Assembly: GCF_001423885.1 (NCBI RefSeq)
Contig: NZ_LMPP01000001.1
Location: 248,001 to 312,000, forward strand
Length of the DNA: 64,000 nt
Source of the DNA: Rathayibacter sp. Leaf185
GTDB lineage: Bacteria > Actinomycetota > Actinomycetes > Actinomycetales > Microbacteriaceae
Direction of reading: 5' to 3'
Shown here one piece after another: positions 42,455-50,054 of this stretch (within the stretch, counting starts at the first letter, position 1; each line of letters opens with the position of its first letter). The position numbers were made by a program, and so were the translations under genes. A model generated the notes under the pieces. It was not told the DNA's origin. It was given only the letters and a program-made list of their open reading frames with translations, and did no database searches.

Positions 42455-42502
42455 CGGCGAACACGTCGGGCCGGACACGGAGAGGTCCCTCCGTGTTCGC
42501 CG
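42455..42502 (+). terminator. Hairpin after the small acidic gene
   Basis: CGGCGAACAC (42455-42464) pairs perfectly with GTGTTCGCCG (42493-42502), enclosing a second possible hairpin CACGGAG/CTCCGTG (42476-42482 with 42489-42495) that shares bases with the outer stem. The two pairings compete, so the fold may have two states. Terminator role likely from position. Confidence 0.5.
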
Positions 42503-42545
42503 GACCGACGCCGGGACGCCGTCACAGCGGCTCTACACTGGCGCA

Positions 42546-43244
42546 ATGCAGTCGACTGAACGCGCGCTCCGTGTGATCTCGTACAACCTCCGCGAGCACC
42601 GGGCGCACGTCGAGATCGCTCCCCTCGCCGCCCGGCACGACGTCGACGTCCTCTGCCTCCAGGAGTGCGACACCACCAGGCTCCCGCAGGAGGTGGGCGA
42701 TCTGCGGCTCGCCTCGGTGACCGCGCGCAACCGCCTGGGCCTGGCCGTCTACTACTCGCACGCGCGCTTCGAGCTCGAGGGCAGCGCCGCGTTCGAGCTG
42801 AGCAAGTCGATGCACGACCGCGTGATGTCGCCCGCGCACGAGCGCCTCCTGGCGGTCCGCCTGACCGACCGCGACGGAGGCTCCATCGCCGTCTCGTCGT
42901 TCCACGCCGCCCCGCTCTCGGCGGGTAACGCCCTTCGCCGGAAGCAGATCGACGAGGCGCTGAACCGCCTCCGCGAGTACGCCCCCGACACCCCGTCCCT
43001 GATGGTCGGCGACTACAACTACCCGTGGTTCTTCCGCGGGCTCGACCGCAAGATGACCCGCAACGGCTATCTGGTCTCGCGGAGCGACTCCCCCACCTAC
43101 GCGCGCTACCGGTACTTCAGCGGCCACTTCGACTTCGCGATCAGCGACTCCGTGCGCATCGAGCGGGTCTCGACGCTGCCGCAGGGACTCTCGGACCACC
43201 TCCCTGTGCTCGTCGACGCGCACTACGGGGGCTCGGCGGCCTGA
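42546..43244 (+). CDS. Endonuclease/exonuclease/phosphatase family protein
   Basis: 232 residues. The DNase I-like fold is shown by RVISYNLREH, VDVLCLQECDTTRLP with the metal-binding Glu, VSSFHAAPLSAG with the His, VGDYNYPWFFRG (Asp and Asn of the active site), and the closing SDHLPVLVDA with the Asp-His pair. Substrate could be nucleic acid, phosphoinositide or another phosphoester. No signal peptide. ATG at 42546. The next gene, a histidine phosphatase, starts 39 bases later. Confidence 0.9.
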   Translation: MQSTERALRVISYNLREHRAHVEIAPLAARHDVDVLCLQECDTTRLPQEVGDLRLASVTARNRLGLAVYYSHARFELEGSAAFELSKSMHDRVMSPAHERLLAVRLTDRDGGSIAVSSFHAAPLSAGNALRRKQIDEALNRLREYAPDTPSLMVGDYNYPWFFRGLDRKMTRNGYLVSRSDSPTYARYRYFSGHFDFAISDSVRIERVSTLPQGLSDHLPVLVDAHYGGSAA

Positions 43245-43282
43245 CCGTCTGCCGGCCGGCCGCCGATGGGTAGGCTCAGGGG

Positions 43283-43909
43283 GTGACGACCCTGATCCTC
43301 GCCCGGCACGGAGAGACTGTCTGGCACTCCGAGAACCGCTTCGCGGGCTCCTCCGACATCGCACTGACCCCCAGGGGTCAGGACCAGGCGGCCACGCTCG
43401 CAGCGTGGGCCGTCGACGCGGACCTCGAGGCGGTGTACTCCTCCACTCTGGTCCGAGCGGTGCGGACCGCCGTACCGGCCGCGCGGGCCGCGCACCTCGA
43501 GGTGCAGCCCGACCCGGCCCTCGTCGAGGTCGACTTCGGCCAGGGCGAGGGGCTCACCACCGCCGAGATGGAGAAGCGCTTCCCCGACGCGTACCGCGCG
43601 TGGGTCGCGGCTCCCGCCATCCAGCCGATGCCCGGCGGCGAATCGGGTCTCGACGCGGTCGCGCGGGCCAACACGTCCCTCGCCCGGATCCACCGCGAGC
43701 ACCCCGACGGTCGCGTGCTCATCGTCGCGCACGGCACGCTGATCCGCCTGCTGCTCTGCGCCTACCTCGGCATCAACCCCGAGTCGTACCGGCACATCTT
43801 CCCGGTCGTCGACAACGTCTCGCTGACCACCCTGCGCTGGGACGAGACGGGCATCGGCCTGCTCGGCTACAACGTCCCGCCCGTGCAGAAGCAGCGGCGC
43901 TCCAGCTGA
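43283..43909 (+). CDS. Histidine phosphatase family protein (phosphoglycerate mutase-like)
   Basis: 208 residues. The phosphohistidine motif LARHGETVWHSENRFAGSSDIALTPRG opens the protein, SSTLVRAVRTAV holds the second arginine, EVDFGQGEGL the acid, and VLIVAHGTLIRLLLCAYLG the second histidine. These are the signatures of cofactor-dependent phosphoglycerate mutase-like phosphatases (for example CobC-type). GTG at 43283. The EamA gene follows directly. Confidence 0.92.
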   Translation: MTTLILARHGETVWHSENRFAGSSDIALTPRGQDQAATLAAWAVDADLEAVYSSTLVRAVRTAVPAARAAHLEVQPDPALVEVDFGQGEGLTTAEMEKRFPDAYRAWVAAPAIQPMPGGESGLDAVARANTSLARIHREHPDGRVLIVAHGTLIRLLLCAYLGINPESYRHIFPVVDNVSLTTLRWDETGIGLLGYNVPPVQKQRRSS

Positions 43910-43968
43910 ACGCCGGGAGGCGCGCGCCGCAGGGCGCGGGCTCCACCGGCCTGGGCTCCATCGGCCTG

Positions 43969-44775
43969 GTGCTCGGCTCGGTCGCGAGCGTGCAGCTCGG
44001 GGCGTCCTTCGCGGTGCTGCTGTTCCCCGCCGCCGGTCCTATCGGGACGGTGACGCTCCGGCTCGTGTTCTCGGCGGCCGTGCTGTTGATCGTCTGCCGG
44101 CCGAGGATCCGCGGCCACTCCCGCTCCGACTGGGGCACGGTCGCGGTCTACGGCCTCGCGCTCGGGGGGATGAACGCCTGCTACTACGAGGCCATCGCGC
44201 GCATCCCCCAGGGGGCCGCGGTGACCTTCGAGGTGCTCGGCCCGCTCGTGCTCTCGGTGATCGCCGGCCGGAGTCTCCTGAGCCTCCTGTGGGCACTGCT
44301 CGCCCTGGCCGGTGTCGTCACGCTGTCGCAGGGCGGGTTCTCGTCGCTCGACCCGGTCGGAGTCGCGTTCGCGCTCGGCGCCGCGGCACTCTGGGCGACC
44401 TACATCGTCTTCGCAGGGCGCACGGGCGGGCGCTTCCCCCGGCTCGACGGGCTGGCCCTCGCCCTCGCTGCCGGCGCGATCGTCTCGCTGCCCTTCGGGA
44501 TCGCCTCCGCCGGCCCGGCCCTCGTGCTGCCGCCCGTGCTGCTGCTCGGGCTCGCGGTGGCCGTGCTCTCCTCCGCCGTGCCCTACGCCCTCGAGCTGCT
44601 CGCATTGCGGCGCCTGCGCTCGTCGACGTTCTCGATACTGATGTCGCTGTCGCCCGGGGCGGCCGCGCTGTCGGGCTTCCTCGTGCTGGGCCAGCGCCTC
44701 AGCCTCGTGGAGGCGATCGGCATCGCGCTGGTCGTCGCCGCCAGCGTCGGTGCGGTCCGCACCGCGCGCTCCTGA
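43969..44775 (+). CDS. EamA/DMT family transporter
   Basis: 268 residues from GTG 43969, ten hydrophobic helices in two EamA repeats (FAVLLFPAAGPIGTVTLRLVFSAAVLL; GVAFALGAAALWATYIVFAG; VLSSAVPYALELLALRRL). It should export amino acids, purines or similar metabolites. The start is uncertain: conserved-looking residues GLGSIGLVLGSV begin before 43969, and a CTG at 43906 overlapping the histidine phosphatase stop (CTGA) would give a complete first helix. No ATG or GTG fits that region. Confidence 0.85.
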   Translation: MLGSVASVQLGASFAVLLFPAAGPIGTVTLRLVFSAAVLLIVCRPRIRGHSRSDWGTVAVYGLALGGMNACYYEAIARIPQGAAVTFEVLGPLVLSVIAGRSLLSLLWALLALAGVVTLSQGGFSSLDPVGVAFALGAAALWATYIVFAGRTGGRFPRLDGLALALAAGAIVSLPFGIASAGPALVLPPVLLLGLAVAVLSSAVPYALELLALRRLRSSTFSILMSLSPGAAALSGFLVLGQRLSLVEAIGIALVVAASVGAVRTARS

Positions 44776-44792
44776 GACTGCCGCTCGGCCCT

Positions 44793-44822
44793 CTGACGGA
44801 GGGGATCCCCACCCCCCGTCAG
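44793..44822 (+). terminator. Hairpin after the EamA gene
   Basis: CTGACGG (44793-44799) pairs with CCGTCAG (44816-44822), and the loop contains the self-complementary GGGGATCCCC (44801-44810). It lies 17 bases after the stop and before the MarR promoter. Confidence 0.5.
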
Positions 44823-44851
44823 CAGAAGAGTGCTCCCTCGCTATTTCTTTT

Positions 44852-44862
44852 GTTAGGCTAAC
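44852..44862. promoter_or_regulatory. Palindrome GTTAGGCTAAC at the marR start: MarR operator or IdeR/DtxR-like box
   Basis: GTTAGGCTAAC (44852-44862) is a perfect 11-bp odd-centred palindrome in a strongly A/T-rich patch (TATTTCTTTTGTTAGGCTAA), four bases before the GTG start of the MarR gene. Autoregulation by MarR is the simple reading. The same 11 bases also match the core of the iron-box TTAGGTTAGGCTAACCTAA used by IdeR/DtxR, with weaker outer arms. Only the palindrome is observed. Confidence 0.6.
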
Positions 44863-44865
44863 TAT

Positions 44866-45312
44866 GTGGATACGAGGACAGCGCTGGACGAGACCGAGCT
44901 CACCGCGCTCGCGGGCGAGACCCGCGTCGCGGTCGGCCGGCTCGCGCGCCGCCTCCGTCAGGAGAAGGCGCAGCACGAGCTGAGCGACGCGCAGTTCGGC
45001 GTCCTCGCGCTGCTGCACCGCGAGGGCCCGAAGACGCTCGGCGAGCTCGCCGACGCCGAGCGGGTCCGCCCGCCGTCGATGACCCGCACCGTCGGCTGCC
45101 TCGTCGACGACGGCCTCGCCGAGCGCCTCGCCGACCCGGCCGACGGCCGCGTCACGCGCATCCGCCCCACCCCGGAGGGGACCGAGCTCGTGCTCGACGT
45201 CCGACGCAGCCGCGACGCGTGGCTGGTCGCGCGCCTGCGCGAGCTCTCCCCCGACGAGCGCGCCCTGCTGCACGACGCGGCCGCGCTGCTGCGAGAGGTG
45301 GCCGACCGATGA
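44866..45312 (+). CDS. MarR family transcriptional regulator
   Basis: 148 residues with a winged helix: LSDAQFGVLALLHREGPKTLGELADAERVRPPSMTRTVGCLVDDGLAERLADPADGRVTRIRPTPEGTELV, including the DGR wing of MarR proteins. Helices at both ends form the dimer. GTG at 44866 is the start; an ATG two bases before it is out of frame. It overlaps the MFS gene by four bases (ATGA), so the regulator and exporter are one operon, probably self-repressed through the palindrome over the start codon. Confidence 0.93.
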   Translation: MDTRTALDETELTALAGETRVAVGRLARRLRQEKAQHELSDAQFGVLALLHREGPKTLGELADAERVRPPSMTRTVGCLVDDGLAERLADPADGRVTRIRPTPEGTELVLDVRRSRDAWLVARLRELSPDERALLHDAAALLREVADR

Positions 45313-46580
45313 GCGCGATGTTCCGCTCGCTCGCGGTGCCCAACTACCGCATCTGGTTCGCCGGCGCGATGGTCTCGAACATCGGCACCTGGATGCAGCG
45401 CACCGCCCAGGACTGGATCGTGATCAACGATCTGACCGACCACGACGCGACCGCGCTCGGCGTGACCATGGCGCTGCAGTTCGGCCCGCAGCTGCTGATG
45501 GTCCCCTTCTCGGGCTTCATCGCCGACCGCTTCGACCGCCGCAAGCTGCTGATGGCGACGCAGGCCGCGATGGGCCTCCTCGGTCTCGCGCTCGGTCTCA
45601 TCGTCGTCACCGGAGTCGTCCAGCTGTGGATGGTCTACGTCTTCGCGCTGCTGCTCGGCTTCGCCGCGGCGATCGACGCCCCCGTCCGCCAGACCTTCGT
45701 CTCGGCGCTCGTCGACGAGAGCCACCTCTCGAACGCGGTGTCGCTGAACTCGGCCTCGTTCAACTCCGCGCGGATGATCGGCCCGGCGCTCGCAGGCGTG
45801 CTCATCGCCGTGATCGGGTCGGGCTGGGTCTTCCTCCTCAACGCCGTCAGCTTCCTGGCGGTCCTGCTCTCGTTGCGCTTCCTGCACCGCGACCAGCTGC
45901 GCTCGGCGCCCCGTGCGACCCGCGGCCCCGGCGCGCTGCTCGAGGGCTTCCGCTACGTCTCGAAGCGCCCCGACATCCTCGTGGTGCTCGCGATCGTGTT
46001 CCTGATCGGCACGTTCGGCCTCAACTTCCCGATCTTCGCCTCGACGATGGCGACCGTCGAGTTCGACATGGGAGCGAGCGAGTTCGGCCTGCTGTCGTCG
46101 GCGATCGCCGTCGGCTCGGTCGTCGGCGCGCTGCTGTCGGCCCGCCGCGACCGGCCGCGCCTGCGCCTGATCGTGGGAGCCGCCGCCGCGTTCGGCGTCG
46201 CCCTCGCGCTCGCCGGCGTGATGCCGACGGTCTGGGCCTTCGCGATCCTCCTGCCGTTCGTCGGCATCGCCGCGCAGACGCTGATGACCTCGGCCAACGG
46301 CTACGTGCAGCTCTCGACGGCGCCCGAGATGCGCGGCCGGGTGATGGCGCTGTACATGGCGATCTTCATGGGCGGCACCCCGATCGGCGCGCCGCTGATC
46401 GGCTGGGTCGCGAACGCCGCGGGGCCGCGCTGGGCGATGCTGGTCGGCGCCGCCTCCGGAGTCGTCGCCGCCGCGATCGGCCTGGGCTGGTACCTGCGCA
46501 CCCGCCGAGGCGTCGAGAAGACCGCCGCCGAACCTCAGCCGACGATCGCCACGACGCCCGCGCTCACGCCTCGCGCGTGA
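45309..46580 (+). CDS. MFS transporter (MFS_3, EntS-like)
   Basis: 423 residues, 12 hydrophobic segments. The opening FRSLAVPNYRIWFAGAMVSNIGTWMQRTAQDWIV is typical of the MFS_3/TMEM-like exporters that include EntS; FSGFIADRFDRRKLL is the helix 2-3 motif. Members export siderophores, lipopeptides or drugs. Coupling to a MarR gene suggests induction by its substrate. ATG at 45309 overlaps the MarR stop. It converges with the transglutaminase gene with a 17-base overlap. Confidence 0.92.
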   Translation: MSAMFRSLAVPNYRIWFAGAMVSNIGTWMQRTAQDWIVINDLTDHDATALGVTMALQFGPQLLMVPFSGFIADRFDRRKLLMATQAAMGLLGLALGLIVVTGVVQLWMVYVFALLLGFAAAIDAPVRQTFVSALVDESHLSNAVSLNSASFNSARMIGPALAGVLIAVIGSGWVFLLNAVSFLAVLLSLRFLHRDQLRSAPRATRGPGALLEGFRYVSKRPDILVVLAIVFLIGTFGLNFPIFASTMATVEFDMGASEFGLLSSAIAVGSVVGALLSARRDRPRLRLIVGAAAAFGVALALAGVMPTVWAFAILLPFVGIAAQTLMTSANGYVQLSTAPEMRGRVMALYMAIFMGGTPIGAPLIGWVANAAGPRWAMLVGAASGVVAAAIGLGWYLRTRRGVEKTAAEPQPTIATTPALTPRA

Positions 46581-47412
46581 TCTCGACCCGCACGAACAGC
46601 TTCGACGAGGTCGGCCCGGCGTACACCCCCCGCAGCGGCGCGATGTCGTTGTAGTCGCGCCCGCGGCCCACGATCACGTGGCGGTCGCCGATGTCGATGA
46701 GGTTGGTCGGGTCGTAGCCGCGCCACGTCCCTCCGCAGAACCACTCGACCCAGGCGTGCGACTCCCCCGTCACGGTCTCGCCGATCGCCGCGTTCGGCTT
46801 GGGGTGCAGGTAGCCCGAGACGTAGCGCGCCGGGATGCCGACCGAGCGCAGCGCTCCGAGGACGATGTGCGTGATGTCCTGGCAGACGCCCTCGCGCGCG
46901 GTCCACGACTCCGTCGCGGTCGAGTGCACGCCGGTGACGCCCTGCCGGTAGGTCATCTCGCGGCCGATGCGCTCGGCGATGGTCAGCGCCGCCTCGCACG
47001 GGCCGTCCGACTCGTCGGCGAGCGTGCGGGCCAGCTCGACGAGATCCTCCGGAGGCGCCGTGCGCGTGGTCTGCTTCGACTGCTCCACGTACTCGGTGAG
47101 CGTCTCGACCTGCCCGGCGAGCTGCTCCCAGCCGTAGGGGTGCTCGGGGTGCGCCTTCGGCCGCACCTCGACGAGCGAGGTCGCGGTCAGCGAGAGCTCC
47201 TGGTGCGCGTTGAGCACGTCGAACGACGCGACGCGGGTGCCCCAGTAGTCGGTGTACGTGTGCACCGAGGTGACGGGGCGGATGTCGAGGTGCGACGAGA
47301 GCACCAGCTGCCCGTCCGAGGAGGCGGGGAGCATCCGCGCCTCGTTGTACGACGCGACCACATCACCCCGGTAGGTGAATCCCGTGGTGTGCGTGATGCG
47401 CAGCCTGCTCAC
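46564..47412 (-). CDS. Transglutaminase family protein (COG1305 type)
   Basis: 282 residues. An N-terminal beta domain (LRITHTTGFTYRGDVVASYNEARMLPASS) precedes a transglutaminase-like cysteine-protease core: REGVCQDITHIVLGALRSVGIPARYVSGYL (catalytic Cys), GESHAWVEWFCGG (His), and YDPTNLIDIGDRHVIVGRGRDYNDIAPLRG (Asp). This is the COG1305 type that co-occurs with alpha-E and circularly permuted ATP-grasp proteins. Likely a peptidase or amide-bond enzyme. GTG at 47412 overlaps the preceding gene's stop; third in the operon. Confidence 0.92.
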   Translation of the reverse strand: MSRLRITHTTGFTYRGDVVASYNEARMLPASSDGQLVLSSHLDIRPVTSVHTYTDYWGTRVASFDVLNAHQELSLTATSLVEVRPKAHPEHPYGWEQLAGQVETLTEYVEQSKQTTRTAPPEDLVELARTLADESDGPCEAALTIAERIGREMTYRQGVTGVHSTATESWTAREGVCQDITHIVLGALRSVGIPARYVSGYLHPKPNAAIGETVTGESHAWVEWFCGGTWRGYDPTNLIDIGDRHVIVGRGRDYNDIAPLRGVYAGPTSSKLFVRVEITREA

Positions 47413-48341
47413 AGCGCCTCCCCGATCCAGCTCGGCATGACATTGGTGGGGAAGTAGCGCTGGCGGATCGCCTCGGACGCCGCCGAGGTCGCCTCCTGCA
47501 CGCTGTCCATGTGCCGCGGGAGATCCTCGAGGATCTCGGCGATCGGCCGGTACTCGAGCTCACTGCGGATCTGGCCGAGCACCCGCTGCGCGTCGCCGGT
47601 GTGACCGACGCGGCCGGTGCGCGGCTCGATGTCGCGCATGCACATCTCGGCTCGCGAGACCGAGAAGAGGATCGATCGCGGGAAGAGGCGGTCGAGGAGG
47701 AGGAACTCCGCCGCGTTGCGCGCGCTCGGCACGCCCCGGTAGGTGCGCAGGTAGGCCTCGTAGGCGCCGCACGAGCGGAGGATCGTCGTCCACGACGGTC
47801 CGCTCGCCTCGGTCAGCGACCGGGTCGCGAGAAGCCGGGCCGTCATGTCGGCGCGCTCGATTGAGCGGCCGAGGGTGAAGAACTGCCAGGCCTCGTCGCG
47901 CGAGGTCGCCGACTCGATGATGCCGACGGCGAGCGCCGAGCGCTCGCGCACCCAGCTGAAGAACTCCGACACCCGGTCGCCCGTGACCCGGCGCGGCATC
48001 CTCGTGCGGGTCGTGTTGAGGCACTCCCAGAGCTCGGTCGAGACGATCTCGCGAGCGCGGCGGGCGTTCTCGCGGGCCGCGCCGAGCGAGTAGGCGATGG
48101 AGGCGGGGTTCGTGCGGTCGATCGCGAGGATCGTCAGCACGTCGGCGCGGGTGATCTCGGCCATGTCGTCGGGAGGGGTCGAGCCCATCACCGAGAGCAG
48201 CGAGCGGCAGGCGGTGTCCTCGTCGATCCACGGGTCCTCGAGCAGGAGCTGGAGGTGGACGTCGAGGATGCGCGCGGTGCCGTCCGAGCGCTCGATGTAG
48301 CGGCCGATCCAGAACAGCGACTCGGCGATCCGGGAGAGCAT
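47409..48341 (-). CDS. Alpha-E domain-containing protein
   Basis: 310 residues, all-helical. MLSRIAESLFWIGRYIERSDGTARILDVHLQLLLED is the diagnostic start of the alpha-E family (COG2307), and SVSRAEMCMRDI with repeated Arg/Glu helices continues it. Its function is unknown but it is always linked to the ATP-grasp partner next to it. ATG at 48341 shares bases with the ATP-grasp stop (TGATG), and its end overlaps the transglutaminase start. Confidence 0.93.
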   Translation of the reverse strand: MLSRIAESLFWIGRYIERSDGTARILDVHLQLLLEDPWIDEDTACRSLLSVMGSTPPDDMAEITRADVLTILAIDRTNPASIAYSLGAARENARRAREIVSTELWECLNTTRTRMPRRVTGDRVSEFFSWVRERSALAVGIIESATSRDEAWQFFTLGRSIERADMTARLLATRSLTEASGPSWTTILRSCGAYEAYLRTYRGVPSARNAAEFLLLDRLFPRSILFSVSRAEMCMRDIEPRTGRVGHTGDAQRVLGQIRSELEYRPIAEILEDLPRHMDSVQEATSAASEAIRQRYFPTNVMPSWIGEAL

Positions 48342-50002
48342 CAGTCGTCCTCCTCTGCCGAGCGACCCTGCTGCTGCTGCTGCTCCTGGTCGCTGTTGCC
48401 GGCGTCCTGCGGCGAGTGGTCGGGCGTGTGGTTGAGCGGGTAGACGATCGGTATCGAGCTCGTGACCGCCGCCTGCTCGGCGACGAGGCCCTGGATGTCG
48501 TGGGCGTCGCGCTCGGGGACCTGCGACTCGAGGCCGACGACCCAGGTGTCCTTCGATCCGCCGCCCTGCGACGAGTTCACGACGAGCTGCCCCTCGGGCA
48601 GCGCCACGCGGGTGAGACCGCCGGGCAGGACCCAGATGTCCTTCCCGTCATTGACGGCGAAGGGCCGGAGGTCGGCGTGCCGCGGCCTCATCCCGTCGTC
48701 GACGAGGGTCGGGATGGTCGAGAGCTGCACGACCGGCTGCGCGATCCAGCCGCGCGGGTCGGCCAGGAGGCGTGAGCGCAGCTCGGCGAGCTCCTTCGCC
48801 GAGGCGTCGGGGCCGACGACGAGGCCCTTGCCGCCCGAGCCGTCGACCGGCTTCACGACGAGCTCGTCGAGCCGGTCGAGCACCTCCTCGAGCGCTCCCG
48901 GGTCCTCGAGGCGCCAGGTGTCGACGTTCTTGATGACCGGGTCCTCGGAGAGGTAGTAGCGGATCAGATCAGGCATGTAGGTGTAGACGAGCTTGTCGTC
49001 GGCGACGCCGTTGCCGACCGCGTTCGCAATCGTGACGTTGCCGAGGCGTGAGGCGAGCATCAGGCCGGGCGAGCCGAGCATCGAGTCGGCGCGGAACTGC
49101 AGCGGGTCGAGGAACTCGTCGTCGACGCGGCGGTAGATGACGTCGACCCGGGTGGGGCCCGAGGTGGTGCGCATGAACACCTTGCCGCCGGTGCAGAACA
49201 GGTCGCGGCCCTCGACGAGCTCGACGCCCATCAGGCGGGCGAGCAGCGTGTGCTCGAAGTAGGCCGAGTTGTAGACACCCGGAGTCAGCACGACCACGGT
49301 CGGGTCGTCGACGCCCTCGGGGGCGGAGGCGCGCAGGGCCTGGAGCAGCTTGTTGGGGTAGTCGCCGACCGGGCGGACCCGCATCGAGACGAACAGCTCG
49401 GGCAGGGTCTGCGCCATCACGCGGCGGTTCGAGATCACGTAGGAGACACCGGAGGGGACCCGCACGTTGTCCTCGAGCACGCGCCAGCCGCCGACCTCGT
49501 CGCGGATGAGATCGATGCCGGAGACCTGGATCCGCACGCCGTTGGCCGAGACGATGCCCGCGGCCTGGCGGTGGAAGTGGCTCGAGCTCGAGATGAGACC
49601 GGCGGGGATGACGCCGTCCTTGACCGCGTTCTGCGGGCCGTAGACGTCGGCGAGGAACGCCTCGAGCGCGCGGACGCGCTGCTTGATGCCGCTCTGCACC
49701 TCGTTCCACTCGGCGCTCTCGATCACGCGCGGGACGGCGTCGAGCGGGAAGGGCCGCTCCTCGCCCGCGAAGTCGAAGGTCACACCCTGCGCGAGGTAGG
49801 AGGAGGCGAGCGCATCGGTGCGTCCCCGCAGCTCCTCCTGGGTCATCCGCGCCAGCGAGGAGTAGATGTCGCGGTAGGCGTCGCGGACGCCGTCGGGGCC
49901 GCCGGCCGCCGCGACATCGGCGAACATCTCGTCCCAGGGTGGCTCGCCTGCGCGGCGTCGCTCGACCTTCTGGGACCCGTATCCGTCGAAGAGGTCACCC
50001 AT
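48341..50002 (-). CDS. Circularly permuted type 2 ATP-grasp protein
   Basis: 553 residues of COG2308. Key stretches: GVTFDFAGEERPFPLDAVPRVIESAEW, VYGPQNAVKDGVIPAGLI, DLIRDEVGGWRVLEDNVRVPSGVSYVISNR, MRTTSGPTRVDVIYRRVDDEFLDPL, and LVVKPVDGSGGKGLVVGP, the ATP-binding strand and glycine-rich loop. ATP-grasp enzymes make amide bonds by acyl-phosphate; with alpha-E and transglutaminase partners, this operon has been proposed to make and process a peptide tag or metabolite. The C-terminal tail has a run of Gln (QEQQQQQG). ATG at 50002 is the operon's first start. Confidence 0.94.
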   Translation of the reverse strand: MGDLFDGYGSQKVERRRAGEPPWDEMFADVAAAGGPDGVRDAYRDIYSSLARMTQEELRGRTDALASSYLAQGVTFDFAGEERPFPLDAVPRVIESAEWNEVQSGIKQRVRALEAFLADVYGPQNAVKDGVIPAGLISSSSHFHRQAAGIVSANGVRIQVSGIDLIRDEVGGWRVLEDNVRVPSGVSYVISNRRVMAQTLPELFVSMRVRPVGDYPNKLLQALRASAPEGVDDPTVVVLTPGVYNSAYFEHTLLARLMGVELVEGRDLFCTGGKVFMRTTSGPTRVDVIYRRVDDEFLDPLQFRADSMLGSPGLMLASRLGNVTIANAVGNGVADDKLVYTYMPDLIRYYLSEDPVIKNVDTWRLEDPGALEEVLDRLDELVVKPVDGSGGKGLVVGPDASAKELAELRSRLLADPRGWIAQPVVQLSTIPTLVDDGMRPRHADLRPFAVNDGKDIWVLPGGLTRVALPEGQLVVNSSQGGGSKDTWVVGLESQVPERDAHDIQGLVAEQAAVTSSIPIVYPLNHTPDHSPQDAGNSDQEQQQQQGRSAEEDD

Positions 50003-50054
50003 GGCACGACTCTAGTGCGGGCCGTATTGCCGGGATGTTTCGGGGGTCGGCGGT

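Noticed and set aside
48361-48390. CAG/CTG trinucleotide run encoding poly-Gln in the ATP-grasp protein as a phase-variable site
   Set aside because: The run is short, in frame and in a disordered tail, so slippage would only change tail length; no sign of regulation.
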